Of a stretch of 64,000 nucleotides of DNA, positions 22,018 through 32,722 are shown one piece after another. Position numbers and translations under genes: made by a program. The stretch lies in the NCBI GenBank assembly GCA_036936605.1, contig JAUPFV010000002.1:198857273-198921272 (forward strand), written 5' to 3'. Positions within the stretch are counted from its first letter, which is position 1, and each line of letters starts with the position of its first letter. The stretch comes from Limnanthes douglasii subsp. nivea. Lineage: Eukaryota > Streptophyta > Magnoliopsida > Brassicales > Limnanthaceae. The notes beneath the pieces were generated by a model. It was not told where the DNA came from and did not search any database. It saw only the letters and a program-made list of their open reading frames with translations.

Positions 22018-22570
22018 TTTGACTTAAGAGAGAAACTGACAACGAAGTGAGCTGAAGAGGATTCGAGAGAGAGCTAGAGAGGGATCGAGGGAAAGAGAAA
22101 GCAGTAGAGCAATTAAAAAAAATTAAGAAAAAAAAAAGGTTAGAAAGTAAAATTGCAGTATGGAAGAACTTGTGGGACTACTGGATTTCTGTAGGCAAGT
22201 CAGGATGGCTTCCTCACGCAGTTACAGTATGCAGCTGATCTGAATTTCTTGATTCCACCGTTTGGCCTTAGGTCTTCAATGCTGTAGTCGAGAGGAGCGT
22301 CATAGAATAATGAGGATTTACTACTACTAGATTTTTTTTCCACCTTTAGTCTCCATTAGCTCATTCAATCTCTCAATATACGAAGAAATCAATAAGAACA
22401 ACCAATCTCGATTATCTCTTTGGTACTATCCAATTCCCAGAGATTAGAGATAACGAAACCCGATCTGAAAGAGAGATTAGAAAACCCTAGAGAGATTGAT
22501 TGGCTAATGAAGGAGACGATTGATTAGGTTTTTGATTGGCTGGAGTTCAACGGCGATTGAATTCGATCGG
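22018..22570 (-). pseudogene. Captured SAMDC 5' leader with uORFs, small uORF frameshifted, 5' LTR copy
   Basis: Upstream of the SAMDC ATG lies its leader. The tiny uORF is ATG AGC TAA at 22364-22356. The small uORF starts at 22356, sharing one base with the tiny uORF stop (TAATGG). In this copy a run of eight A's (seven in the 3' LTR copy) shifts the frame after METKGGKK and stops it at once. The remaining small-uORF sequence, down to RKPS, is still readable in the other frame to about 22202. The leader continues upstream to about 22570. Confidence 0.9.
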
Positions 22571-22849
22571 TACGCAAGATTGAAGTGTGTTTTTTTAATG
22601 TTTAGACTTTGATTTCTTGGGTTCTTGTGTTTCGATCAACTATATTGAGGTACTTTAGTTGAAGATTGATATAAGCCGTTGGATTTAAATGAATCCGAGG
22701 GTGGTGAATTGATATTAATTATTATGGTTGTCAATCTTGATATAAAAGCAGACAACAAAATAAAAGGGTTTTATTGGGCCCATGAACGGAAGAAAAAGAA
22801 AAAAATCTAGTAGAAAGGAAAAGGCTTTGTTTAGGGTTTCGGAAGAGGC

Positions 22850-22857
22850 TATATAAA
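22850..22857 (+). promoter_or_regulatory. Athila 5' LTR TATA box
   Basis: TATATAAA inside GAGGCTATATAAAGAG, followed by AAACAAGC and a pyrimidine-rich leader. It is the only strong TATA box in the plus strand of the LTR and is conserved in the 3' LTR at 32715-32722. Confidence 0.75.
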
Positions 22858-24045
22858 GAGAAACAAGCAAAGAAACAGGGGGGTGCCGATTTTGACTTAG
22901 AGTTTTTTTTTCTTCGATTAACACATACACCAAAAAGCAATTAACGGCAATTTGGATTTAGTTTAGAACGGCATGAGTAGACCGTAGAACGGCGTGAGCA
23001 GACCGTAGAACGAAACCGGAATTTGCGGTTTCGATAGATCTCTTTCGGCAAAAGGCAGGTGACAGCTGTTTTTTTTTTGGGTTTTCTTTCGGCAGCGGCA
23101 ACATACAATCAGTCGGCAGGAGGCCGACAGCTGTTCGGTTTAACTTTCTCTGAACTTGTATTCGTTTTTTTTTTCTCTTATTTTTATTCATCACGCTATA
23201 TTAAATTTTCTATACTCTTTTTTTTAATTTATTTATATTTTTTTTATTCATTATAAGGCTATGTTAATTTTTAAAACCATGATGATGATTTGTTCGATTA
23301 TGAACTAATCATTGTCATGGAACCCTAGCGGATTTGTTTAAATATTATTTAGGGTTTATTGCTTAAGTGATTTTTTGAGATATATTTTTCGGTTACCTAG
23401 TATGGTTGTTATTTTTGTTAGATGCGTCGCGAACATCTAAATTGTTTATCTTTAATGAATGCGAAAGTATAATTAAGGATTAGAACTTGCCATGCTAGCA
23501 TAGGTTCTTGAATGATTCATATTGTGATTGTTCATGATTTGTAATATGTCATTAACCATATCATATTACCCTATGTAATCGAAATAGATAACTTGTGCTT
23601 AAAACCAATTGTACCTCAATTCATATAGACATATAGGATTGTCATGCATGCGGTGTCTGCTTAACTGCTATCTCTTTTGTGGTTGTTTAAGTGGTTTGGT
23701 ATACGTGTATTGAAAGGTAGCGTATTCTGATTTTGTGTTATCTGATTAGTAATCGTAATTATCTTACATATTAATTAAGTATATTAATACTCTAAATAAA
23801 ATAAACAATGAAGTTAGGGTTCCATGTTTTCTATCGCATAAGTTAATTTTGTTAGTTAATTTGCTTAGTTATATTCATTCACTTATACTTTATTTTTGTT
23901 CAAGCATTAGTTTAATAATCATACGTTGTTGCATAAGTGAATTCTTGTCTTACACACCTAGTCTTCGTGGGAACGATATTTCTTATTTATTACTTGCTAC
24001 GATTTGACCGCGTATACTTGCGTGAGAAAAGGACTAACAAGTTTT

Positions 24046-24063
24046 TGGCGCCGTTGCCGGGGA
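24046..24063 (+). other. Athila primer-binding site
   Basis: TGGCGCCGTTGCCGGGGA, the standard Athila/Asp-tRNA type primer-binding site, six bases after the LTR end. Confidence 0.95.
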
Positions 24064-24278
24064 CTCGGTGTTATTTGACAGTTTTATTGCTTATCAGCAG
24101 GAGTCGTTATAAAACTACTGACTTGATTCGGTTACTTTCTTTTTGTGTGTTTTCTTGTGTTTCAGGTACTTGAGTATGTATGCAAACACGGTCTCAAACT
24201 AGAGCACTAGTACAAAAGGAGCTTGAAACATAGCAAGAAACAGAGTTAATATTCGCAGTTTCTGATACTAAATCTACA

Positions 24279-26078
24279 ATGGGAGATCCAGCTCCAAAAG
24301 CACTCATGGAATACTCTCAACCAAAGATCATGGATATTCAGTCTAGTATTGTCAGACCCAATATCGCTGCGAATAATTTCGAGATTAAACCCAGCACTAT
24401 TCAGATGATGCAGAATTCTTGTCAGTTTGAGGGAGCTTCATCTGAGGATCCTAATATGCACCTTATGACCTTCCTTGAAATCTGTGATACTTTCAAGTTC
24501 AACGGTGTTTCAGATGATGCCATAAGATTGAGACTCTTCCCATTTTCTCTGAGGGACAAAGCTAAGAGTTGGTTACACTCTTTACCAGCAGGCTCGATCA
24601 CGACACATAAATTTCTCTCAAAATTCTTTCCTATGACAGGAACAGCCGCCTTGAGGAATGCTATTACTCAGTTTTCTCAGTCATATGGTGAATCTTTAAG
24701 TGAAGCTTGGGAGCGTTACAAGGAGATGCTCAGAAAATGTCCTCATCATGGGATGCCTGATTGGTTAGTAATAAATTGCTTCTACAATGGGTTGGGTGCG
24801 CAAACAAGGCCCATGGTCGATGCTGCATCTGGGGGAGCCTTATTAACGAAAAGCTATGAGGAGGCTCATGAGCTCCTTGAGATGATGGCTGCTAATGAAT
24901 TCCAGAACCCTTCTCAGAGACAGTCACAACATAAAGTAGCTGGTATTCTTAACGTAGACACTGCCACTGCTTTAGCAGCTCAGCTTGAAGCTCTAAACAT
25001 GAAGGTAGATTCTTTGACTAAACTAGGGGTACAACAGGTAGCTAGTGTGTGTGAGATTTGTGCTGGAGGGCATGACACTCAAAAATGCCCAATCTCTACT
25101 GAGTCAGTGCAATTTGTGAGTAACTTTCAGAGGCAGAATCAACAACCAATCTCAAACACATATCACCCAAGCAACATAAATCATCCGAACTTCAGTTGGA
25201 GCAATAATCAACAAGGTAATCAACATTATGGTGCTAAGCCATACGCTCCTCCTGGATTTCAGCAACGAGGGCAGCAGCATCAATCTCAACAGTATGCCCC
25301 ACGACAACCTCAGAATCAACATCCTGACCCTTCTCAACATTCTGTGAGAGACTCTGAATTCGAAGAGATGAAGTTAATGATTAAAAGTCTGATGGTATCT
25401 CACAAGACCTTGGAAAATCAGATTGGGCAGATGGCCAGTAACATGATTGTTAGACCTCAGGGAGTTCTTCCTAGCGACACAAAACATAATCCAGGTAAAC
25501 GGGACGGCAAAGAGCAATGCCAAGCTATCACCTTGCGATCAGGAAAGGTTGCTGAGAACCCCACAGTTGAACAAGAGGCGGATTCTTCTCAAAATCAGCC
25601 CTCTTCTGAGGTTAATTCAGGTCAAGATCAGCCACCTAAAAAGCCATCTCAGTCAGTTGTTGAGCCTACGATCTACCCACCTCCACCTTTTCCGCAAAGG
25701 TTACAGAAACAGAAGCTAGATGCTCAGTTTGGGAGATTTTTGGAGGTATTCAAGAAGCTACACATCAACATACCTTTTGCTGAAGCATTAGAGCAAATGC
25801 CTAGTTATGCCAAGTTCATGAAGGGAATTCTTTCGAAAAAGCTAAAGCTTGGTGATTTTGAGACAGTGGCGCTCACTGAGGAATGCAGTACGATCTTACA
25901 ACAAAAATTGCCTCCCAAACTCAAAGATCCAGGAAGCTTCACCATTCCTTGTTCAATCGGTAATCTAACTTTCAGCAAATGTTTATGTGATTTGGGAGCA
26001 AGCATCAATCTGATGCCATTATCTGTGTTTGAGAAACTTGGGCTACCTGGGCCAAAACCGACTAATATCTCTTTGTAA
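24279..26078 (+). CDS. Athila gag and protease part of gag-pol
   Basis: 599 aa from ATG 24279 to TAA 26076-26078. Residues about 50-190 form the retrotransposon gag domain (RLRLFPFSLRDKAKSWLHSL). A coiled stretch lies near 215-245, and a CCHC-like knuckle at about 257-270 (CEICAGGHDTQKC). A Gln/Pro/His-rich linker follows to about 360, then a conserved helix region. The protease motif CDLGASINLMPLSVF is at about residue 570. The catalytic Asp is present, with D-L-G rather than D-T-G, as in Athila relatives. The frame continues unchanged into pol after the stop. The stop falls within the protease, so it is probably a nonsense mutation rather than a programmed boundary. Confidence 0.93.
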   Translation: MGDPAPKALMEYSQPKIMDIQSSIVRPNIAANNFEIKPSTIQMMQNSCQFEGASSEDPNMHLMTFLEICDTFKFNGVSDDAIRLRLFPFSLRDKAKSWLHSLPAGSITTHKFLSKFFPMTGTAALRNAITQFSQSYGESLSEAWERYKEMLRKCPHHGMPDWLVINCFYNGLGAQTRPMVDAASGGALLTKSYEEAHELLEMMAANEFQNPSQRQSQHKVAGILNVDTATALAAQLEALNMKVDSLTKLGVQQVASVCEICAGGHDTQKCPISTESVQFVSNFQRQNQQPISNTYHPSNINHPNFSWSNNQQGNQHYGAKPYAPPGFQQRGQQHQSQQYAPRQPQNQHPDPSQHSVRDSEFEEMKLMIKSLMVSHKTLENQIGQMASNMIVRPQGVLPSDTKHNPGKRDGKEQCQAITLRSGKVAENPTVEQEADSSQNQPSSEVNSGQDQPPKKPSQSVVEPTIYPPPPFPQRLQKQKLDAQFGRFLEVFKKLHINIPFAEALEQMPSYAKFMKGILSKKLKLGDFETVALTEECSTILQQKLPPKLKDPGSFTIPCSIGNLTFSKCLCDLGASINLMPLSVFEKLGLPGPKPTNISL

Positions 26079-29000
26079 CTGGCCGATCGTTCTATTACAT
26101 ATCCTCGTGGGATCGTAGAAGATGTCTTAGTAAAGGTAGACAAGCTCATATTTCCTGCTGACTTCGTTATCTTGGATTTCGAAGAGGACAAAAACATCCC
26201 CATCATCATGGGAAGACCATTCTTGGCTACGGGAAAAACTCTTATTGATGTCCAAAAAGGGGAACTCACTATGAGAGTGCAAGATCAGAATGTCACTTTC
26301 AACGTTTTCAAGGCTATGAAATCTCCAACAGAGGATGAAGAATGTTTCAGGTTGGATATGATCGATTCTTTGTACAACAATGAGGTGGATCGGTATGCGA
26401 GTTCAGATGTTCTAGGCAAAGTTCTACATGGTGAATCTGACTTAGAAGACGAAGAGATATCCGAATGTGTTCAACTACTACAGGCAGCCCCGTATCAAAA
26501 GAGGCTCAATATTCCACATGAGTCGCTCGGACTAGGTGATCTTAAGGATTCTCAGGAAAGGCTTAAACCTTCGCTAGAAGAAGCTCCTAAACTTGAACTA
26601 AAACCACTACCAGATCATCTCAGGTATGCTTACTTAGGAGAGTCATCTACATTACCTGTTATTATTGCTTCTAACCTTTCAGGTAGTGAGGAAGAAAAGC
26701 TATTGAGAGTCCTGAGGAAGTTCAAATCAGCCATTGGTTGGACCATAGCAGATATCAAGGGAATCAGCCCCTCTTACTGCATGCACAAGATTCTGCTCGA
26801 AGAAGGGAGCAAACCATCTATCGAGCATCAGAGGAGACTAAATCCTATCATGAAAGAGGTGGTGAAGAAAGAAATCCTGAAGTGGCTAGATGCAGGCATT
26901 ATTTATCCTATCTCAGACAGTCAGTGGGTAAGCCCGGTGCAATGTGTACCAAAGAAGGGAGGAATGACAGTAGTAACAAATGAAAAGAATGAACTCATCC
27001 CCACTCGGACAGTCACTGGATGGAGAATTTGCATGGATTATCGTAAATTGAATAAGGCCACTAGAAAAGATCACTTTCCCTTGCCATTTATTGATCAGAT
27101 GTTGGATAGGTTGGCGGGCCATGAATATTACTGTATGCTCGATGGATATTCAGGATACAATCAGATTTGTATAGCTCCAGAAGATCAGGAGAAGACGACC
27201 TTCACTTGCCCTTTTGGTACCTTTGCTTTCCGACGTGTCTCGTTTGGACTTTGCAATGCACCCGCTACTTTTCAAAGGTGCATGATGGCTATTTTCTCTG
27301 AAATGGTTGGTGATATCATGGAGGTGTTCATGGACGATTTCACGGTCTTTGGGAAATCATACGATGGCTGTCTATCTAATTTGGGAAAAGTACTTGAGAG
27401 ATGTGTGAAAACAAACCTTATTCTTAATTGGGAAAAATGTCACTTCATGGTTCAAGAAGGTATCATCCTTGGACACAAGGTATCTAAGAGAGGTTTAGAA
27501 GTGGACAAGGCCAAGCTGGAAACGATCAAAAAGCTTCCTCCTCCTATCTCAGTAAAAGGAATTCGTAGTTTTCTTGGTCATGCTGGATTTTATAGACGTT
27601 TTATTCAGGACTTCTCAAAGATCACCAAACCGCTTTGTAGTCTACTTGAAAAGGAAGCTCCCTTTCGATTTACTGAAGAGTGTTCTGTTGCTTTTGAGCT
27701 CTTGAAGAAAAAGTTGACATCAGCCCCAATCATCACTGCGCCTAACTGGGAAGAGCCATTTGAGATGATGTGTGATGCTAGTGATTTCGCTGTGGGAGTC
27801 GTTCTTGGTCAAAGGAAGCTGAAGGTGTTTCACGTGGTTCACTATGCTAGTAAAACCCTCAATGATGCACAACGAAACTACACAGTTACTGAAAAAGAGC
27901 TTTTGGCTGTTGTCTATGGTTTTGAGAAGTTTAGATCCTACTTGCTTGGTGCTAAAGTCACGGTTTTCACAGATCATTCGGCTATCAAGTACCTGCTATC
28001 TAAAAAAGATGCAAAGCCTCGCTTAATTCGATGGGTACTCTTGCTTCAGGAATTCGAGTTGGAAATTAAAGACAGAAAGGGGACTGAAAACCAGGTAGCT
28101 GACCATCTCTCACGTCTTGAGCAACATGAGAAAGACAAAGGAGATGGAATTATTATCAACGAATGTTTCCCAGATGAGCAGTTGTTCGTGATTCAAGGAG
28201 AAGTACCATGGTTTGCTGATTTTGTTAACTATCTAGTTAGCAATGTGATCCCTTCAGATTTTATTTGGGCTCAACGAAAGAAATTCTTGCATGACGTGAA
28301 ATGGTATCTTTGGGATGAACCATTCTTGTTTAAACAATGTGCTGATAAGATGATCCGACGTTGCATTCCATACAGTGAGATTGAGAAAGTTTTACATGAT
28401 TGTCACTCTACGGTTTATGGAGGACATTATGCTGGGGATAAGACAGCTGCTCGAGTACTGCAAGCAGGTTTCTACTGGCCTACCTTGTTTAAGGATGCTC
28501 ATCTGTACGTTCGTAGATGCGATCGATGCCAAAGGGTTGGTAATATTTCTAGGCGAAATGAGATGCCCCTTAATGTGCTTCTTGAGGTTGAGGTATTCGA
28601 TGTATGGGGAATAGATTTCATGGGACCATTTGTTTCCTCCTGCAATAATCTATACATACTCTTAGCTGTGGATTATGTATCTAAGTGGGTAGAGGTGAAA
28701 GCTCTCCCAACTAACGATGCTAAGGTAGTGCTCAATTTCCTTCGTAAGCAAATATTCACTCGCTTCAGAACTCCTCGTGCTATAATTAGTGATGGAGGGA
28801 CTCACTTTTGCAATCGTCAGTTCACAGCATTGTTGGCTAAATATGGTGTTTCTCATCGGGTTGCTACCGCTTACCACCCTCAAACTAATGGTCAAGCTGA
28901 AGTCTCGAATCGTGAAATCAAGCGAATCTTGGAAAAAGTGGTGAATCCTTCAAGGAAAGATTGGTCTCTGAAGTTAGATGAAGCAGTATGGGCATACCGA

Positions 29001-29492
29001 ACGGCTTACAAAACTCCACTTGGGATGTCACCATTTCAGTTAGTATATGGAAAGTCTTGTCATCTTCCAGCAGAACTTGAGCATAAGGCATTCTGGGCTT
29101 TAAAGAAGTTGAATTTCGACATTCAAGCAGCTGGCGAGAAGCGTGTGCTTCAATTGAATGAACTGGACGAGTTTCGGTCTCAAGCCTATGAGAACTCGAA
29201 GATGTATAAGGAAAAGGTCAAGAAATGGCATGATAGGAAACTTCTACATAAAGCTTTTGAGCCGGGTCAAATGGTTCTTCTTTTCAACTCTCGTCTAAAG
29301 CTTTTCCCAGGGAAGCTCAAGTCAAGATGGTATGGACCTTTTAAAGTCAAGACAGTATATCCACATGGAGCAGTTGAAATCTTTGAGGAATCGCCAGACA
29401 AAGCATTCAAAGTCAATGGTCAGCGACTCAAGCATTACTATGGAGATGTGGGGAACCGTGAGGCATTCAGCATCCGCCTCGACACTATATGA
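26079..29492 (+). CDS. Athila pol: protease end, reverse transcriptase, RNase H, integrase
   Basis: Same frame as gag after a single stop; first internal ATG at 26172 (1106 aa). Numbered from that Met: the protease C-terminal part ends [16 protein letters not shown] near residue 25. RT spans about 230-420 ([39 protein letters not shown] at about 385). RNase H is about 530-650 ([33 protein letters not shown]). The integrase HHCC region is about 740-790 ([24 protein letters not shown]). Its DDE core has Asp in WGIDFMGPF, Asp in [10 protein letters not shown] and Glu in [16 protein letters not shown]. All catalytic residues are present and no frameshift was seen. Confidence 0.95.
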   Translation: MADRSITYPRGIVEDVLVKVDKLIFPADFVILDFEEDKNIPIIMGRPFLATGKTLIDVQKGELTMRVQDQNVTFNVFKAMKSPTEDEECFRLDMIDSLYNNEVDRYASSDVLGKVLHGESDLEDEEISECVQLLQAAPYQKRLNIPHESLGLGDLKDSQERLKPSLEEAPKLELKPLPDHLRYAYLGESSTLPVIIASNLSGSEEEKLLRVLRKFKSAIGWTIADIKGISPSYCMHKILLEEGSKPSIEHQRRLNPIMKEVVKKEILKWLDAGIIYPISDSQWVSPVQCVPKKGGMTVVTNEKNELIPTRTVTGWRICMDYRKLNKATRKDHFPLPFIDQMLDRLAGHEYYCMLDGYSGYNQICIAPEDQEKTTFTCPFGTFAFRRVSFGLCNAPATFQRCMMAIFSEMVGDIMEVFMDDFTVFGKSYDGCLSNLGKVLERCVKTNLILNWEKCHFMVQEGIILGHKVSKRGLEVDKAKLETIKKLPPPISVKGIRSFLGHAGFYRRFIQDFSKITKPLCSLLEKEAPFRFTEECSVAFELLKKKLTSAPIITAPNWEEPFEMMCDASDFAVGVVLGQRKLKVFHVVHYASKTLNDAQRNYTVTEKELLAVVYGFEKFRSYLLGAKVTVFTDHSAIKYLLSKKDAKPRLIRWVLLLQEFELEIKDRKGTENQVADHLSRLEQHEKDKGDGIIINECFPDEQLFVIQGEVPWFADFVNYLVSNVIPSDFIWAQRKKFLHDVKWYLWDEPFLFKQCADKMIRRCIPYSEIEKVLHDCHSTVYGGHYAGDKTAARVLQAGFYWPTLFKDAHLYVRRCDRCQRVGNISRRNEMPLNVLLEVEVFDVWGIDFMGPFVSSCNNLYILLAVDYVSKWVEVKALPTNDAKVVLNFLRKQIFTRFRTPRAIISDGGTHFCNRQFTALLAKYGVSHRVATAYHPQTNGQAEVSNREIKRILEKVVNPSRKDWSLKLDEAVWAYRTAYKTPLGMSPFQLVYGKSCHLPAELEHKAFWALKKLNFDIQAAGEKRVLQLNELDEFRSQAYENSKMYKEKVKKWHDRKLLHKAFEPGQMVLLFNSRLKLFPGKLKSRWYGPFKVKTVYPHGAVEIFEESPDKAFKVNGQRLKHYYGDVGNREAFSIRLDTI

Positions 29493-30832
29493 TTCTGAGT
29501 GGTATCGTCGAGCTATCGACGTTAAACAAGCGCTTTGTGGGAGGCAACCCACCGAGAAACAATGATCAACACTGCTGGACAAATAGGGGAGTGTTTCTTC
29601 TATCTTTTAATTTCTTTTAGTTGCATTCATCATAGTAGTTATTCATGTTAGTCATACTTATCTTGCATTTTCATGCCATGATTATATAGACTGTGTTTAG
29701 GATCGACTTAGTCTATTAGCATAGCATTTTTTGTTTATTTTTTTTATTTTTTTTCATGCATTTCGCGTCTTTGATCCCTTGAGTTGCTGTTTCTACTTAA
29801 GTAGCCGATGATGGAAATTGTTTGGAATGACAGTAGGAATAAAATCTAATTAGGTTGCTTGTCAGTTAGCTTGCGTGATGTAGAAGCACAATTAATACAT
29901 GTAGACTCATCGATTGCTTTTATGCTAGTTACAGACACACTTGAGTATTGTTATACATAATCCTTGCTTAGGTTCAGAATTACACCTTAATTCTTTATTA
30001 GCTCATGGATTGCAAAAAAATAAGTTTGGGGGAGTTGAAAGATAAATATGCGTATTATTCAGTTAGGCGTCAAAGGCTAGTAGCCGCTCGTCGACGTACG
30101 TCCTCTCGCTGGGGGCTGCGTATTGCGAGTAGTCTAGGGGTGGAATGAGATGGAGCGAAACGCACTCATTCCTAATCCGATTGCTAAAAAAAACAAAAAA
30201 CAAAAAACAAAAAAAAACAAAAAAAAAGAAAAAGAAAGATGAAAAAAAAACAAAAGAAGAAGGCAAAATTGGCTAGGATGAGCTCTTTGGTGCTCGAGTT
30301 ATTAAGTTCTAGGGGACTTTGTGCCTAGTGACCTAAGACTTTTCCGGTCTGGGATCCGCTAACCTAAAGCTCGCTACATGGGCACCATTGTATAAGTCTT
30401 TCAGGGACCTCATCCATTGCACGGTCAAATAAGCCTTTGAGTGTCTGTATATAGAGTAAAGCATAATAAATTTTTGACAACCCCGGAGAAATATGGACTT
30501 GCAACTTGACTATGAAGAATCTAGGTTATATTTCGTTTCTAATCTTGTGATTATTATGATGAGAACAAGTAAGGTCCATTAATTTGTACTAAAAACATGT
30601 CGATTGAGTTTGAGCACACACGCACGCTTCTTCACTTGTATTGCTAACATTTGAGTACCTAGTTATTTCACATTCCGAGGTCATTGCATTCGTTGAGGCA
30701 TTTATGCTGAATTAGTTACGGTTACTCGTTCGGGATCATTGCATTCTTACAAAATTCAGTTGCATTCATGCATCAATTGCTAAACCTGTTTTGCATTGCT
30801 TGAGGACAAGCAACGGTTTAAGTTTGGGGGTT
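29493..30832 (+). other. Athila region between pol and 3' LTR, no env-like ORF
   Basis: Includes the conserved Athila-lineage stretch around 29518-29560 (GACGTTAAACAAGCGCTT, then GGGAGGCAACCCA). There is an A-rich low-complexity tract at 30185-30260 and a polypurine-like AAGTTTGGGGGAG at 30022-30034. The true polypurine tract AAGTTTGGGGG (30820-30830) lies next to the 3' LTR. Many Athila elements have an env-like ORF here. None is visible. Confidence 0.8.
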
Positions 30833-31042
30833 TGATAAGTGCATTTTATGTCACTTATTACGCTCCATTATTCTTAAAACTATCGCCGGTTCTCAAGTAT
30901 TCGTTGTGTTTTAACGTGTTTTTCAGTCATTCTCGTAGGATGCTCGTTGATGGAATTTCACCGCTTTTCGGTGACTTATGCTGGATTTAAGGATCAAAGA
31001 ACCATCGCATGTTGGACGTACCCATTTCATTTGGAAATATTA

Positions 31043-31255
31043 ACCGAAGGTACATACTTAGTCCGTGAAGACGATCCGGTTAACCAAATGTTATTTATTA
31101 TCCGAGGCAGATTAGACAGTTCAACTACAAACAGAGGCCGAACAGGGTTCTTCAACATAACTATACTTCGACCCGGTGATTTCTGCAGTGAAGAACTACT
31201 TACAAGGGCTCTACTTCCGAAATCAATCTCGAACTTACCATCTTCAACCAGAACA
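31043..31255 (+). pseudogene. Captured CNGC fragment, 3' LTR copy
   Basis: Same binding-domain fragment as in the 5' LTR, in open frame 30947-31333. Differences in the fragment include RALLP preceded by Thr rather than Ala (GDFCSEELLTRAL) and STRTV rather than STRKV. At both sites this copy resembles the usual channel sequence more closely. The fragment ends at the same junction. Confidence 0.88.
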
Positions 31256-31632
31256 GTCATAGCCTTTTCATACAATACGATCCATTGGTTGTTCGTCCAA
31301 TTCTTCAGGAGGATTGGCTGGTGTGGAAGCTGAAGTTTTTTCTCTTCTTGACATGGTTGCTGTTTCTTTCTGCGAAGCTTGAGATGCCGTCGACGTCGAC
31401 GATGTTGCTGTTGCTTTTGGGTTTCTCAGTTTAAGGGATCGAGATGGTTCCAATAAAGACTTGGCTTTAAAAACTGCAGAGGACTTCAAGAGGAAATCCC
31501 TTTTCACGATCTTGGAGGTATCGGGTGCGTGACTTGTTAAACTAACAGAACGCATAACCTTAGGCAAGGGTATCTTTTTCGGCCGTGGCGACACAAAGAT
31601 CTCAACAGGGATTCTGTCATTATCTCTGGGGC
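31256..31632 (-). other. Unassigned Ser/Thr/Lys-rich open frame, 3' LTR copy
   Basis: Part of the minus-strand frame 31268-31756, nearly identical to the 5' LTR copy (Val/Ile, Lys/Thr and Thr/Ala changes seen). Not recognised. Confidence 0.4.
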
Positions 31633-31886
31633 TGAGTTTTGATAATGGCTTTGTAAGGGTACACAAAGAGGCTGGATTCAGACAGCACATAGGAATCAAG
31701 ATGATCGTTTGATAGAGAAGAAACGATTGTGCATCGAGCTGCATCAAGAATCTCATCTAGTTGAGATCTAGTTAGGGCACGGAGTCCCTTCCCATTGGGA
31801 TCAGCAAAGACACCAGGCTCGTAAAATGAGATTTCCAAACGTTTTTCATAGCCTTCGAAACCAATTGGTGAGGTGTTGACGGCCAT
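31633..31886 (-). pseudogene. SAMDC: Captured SAMDC main-ORF start, 3' LTR copy
   Basis: The 88-aa frame (ATG 31886, stop 31620) is identical in protein sequence to the 5' LTR copy, with the E-S-S self-processing site and truncation after IIKT. Confidence 0.94.
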
Positions 31887-32066
31887 TTTGACTTAAGAGA
31901 GAAACTGACAACGAAGTGAGCTGAAGAGGATTCGAGAGAGAGCTAGAGAGGGATCGAGGGAAAGAGAAAGCAGTAGAGCAATTAAAAAAAATTAAGAAAA
32001 AAAAGGCTAGAAAGTAAAATTGCAGTATGGAAGAACTTGTGGGACTACTGGATTTCTGTAGGCAAG

Positions 32067-32222
32067 TCAGGATGGCTTCCTCACGCAGTTAGAGTATGCA
32101 GCTGATCTGAATTTCTTGATTCCACCGTTTGGCCTTAGGTCTTCAATGCTGTAGTCGAGAGGAGCGTCATAGAATAATGAGGATTTACTACTACTAGATT
32201 TTTTTCCACCTTTAGTCTCCAT
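32067..32222 (-). CDS. Intact SAMDC small uORF (51 codons) in the 3' LTR
   Basis: The minus-strand frame from ATG 32222 encodes 51 residues. Recognisable segments are METKGGKKSSSSKSSLFYD, APLDYSIEDLRPNGGIKKF and RSAAYSNCVRKPS at the C-terminus. This is the conserved peptide uORF of plant AdoMet decarboxylase leaders. There its C-terminal residues stall the ribosome when polyamines are high and repress the main ORF. The tiny uORF ATG AGC TAA (32230-32222) overlaps it by one base, the known arrangement. Here the main ORF downstream (ATG 31886) is truncated. The leader extends upstream to about 32430. Expression is unknown. Confidence 0.9.
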   Translation of the reverse strand: METKGGKKSSSSKSSLFYDAPLDYSIEDLRPNGGIKKFRSAAYSNCVRKPS

Positions 32223-32714
32223 TAGCTCATTCAATCTCTCAATATACGAAGAAATCAATAAGAACAACCAATCTCGATTATCTCTTTGGTACTATCCAAT
32301 TCCCAGAGATTAGAGATAACGAAACCCGATCTGAAAGAGAGATTAGAAAACCCTAGAGAGATTGATTTGCTAATGAAGGAGACGATTGATTAGGTTTTTG
32401 ATTGGCTGGAGTTCAACGGCGATTGAATTCGATCGGTACGCAAGATTGAAGTGTGTTTTTTAATGTTTAGACTTTGATTTCTTGGGTTCTTGTGTTTCGA
32501 TCAACTATATTGAGGTACTTTAGTTGAAGATTGATATAAGCCGTTGGATTTAAATGAATCTGAGGGTGGTGAATTGATATTAATTATTATGGTTGTCAAT
32601 CTTGATATAAAAGCAGACAACAAAATAAAAGGGTTTTATTGGGCCCATGAACGGAAGAAAAAGAAAAAAATCCAGTAGAAAGGAAAAGGCTTTGTTTAGG
32701 GTTTCGGAAGAGGC

Positions 32715-32722
32715 TATATAAA
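32715..32722 (+). promoter_or_regulatory. Athila 3' LTR TATA box
   Basis: TATATAAA in the same context as in the 5' LTR. It could drive readthrough transcripts into the right flank. Confidence 0.7.

Larger units (their letters stand above)
20964..24039 (+). repeat. 5' LTR of the Athila element, 3076 bp
   Basis: TGATAAGTGC to GACTAACA. Order on the plus strand: LTR start, CNGC fragment (sense), unassigned minus frame, SAMDC fragment (antisense), TATA box at 22850-22857, then R/U5 sequence. The captured genes lie in U3, upstream of the element's own promoter. The LTR ends six bases before the primer-binding site. Confidence 0.96.

Noticed and set aside
22715..23194. Minus-strand frames in the Athila LTR around the TATA box, repeated at 32580-33059
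   Set aside because: They overlap the LTR promoter and leader, have low-complexity composition and no recognisable motif. Their conservation is explained by LTR identity.
30063..30266. Phe-rich minus-strand frame before the Athila 3' LTR
   Set aside because: Complement of an A-rich low-complexity tract.
29493..30832. Possible env-like gene of the Athila element
   Set aside because: No frame longer than about 90 codons on the plus strand and no membrane segment. The region is noncoding.
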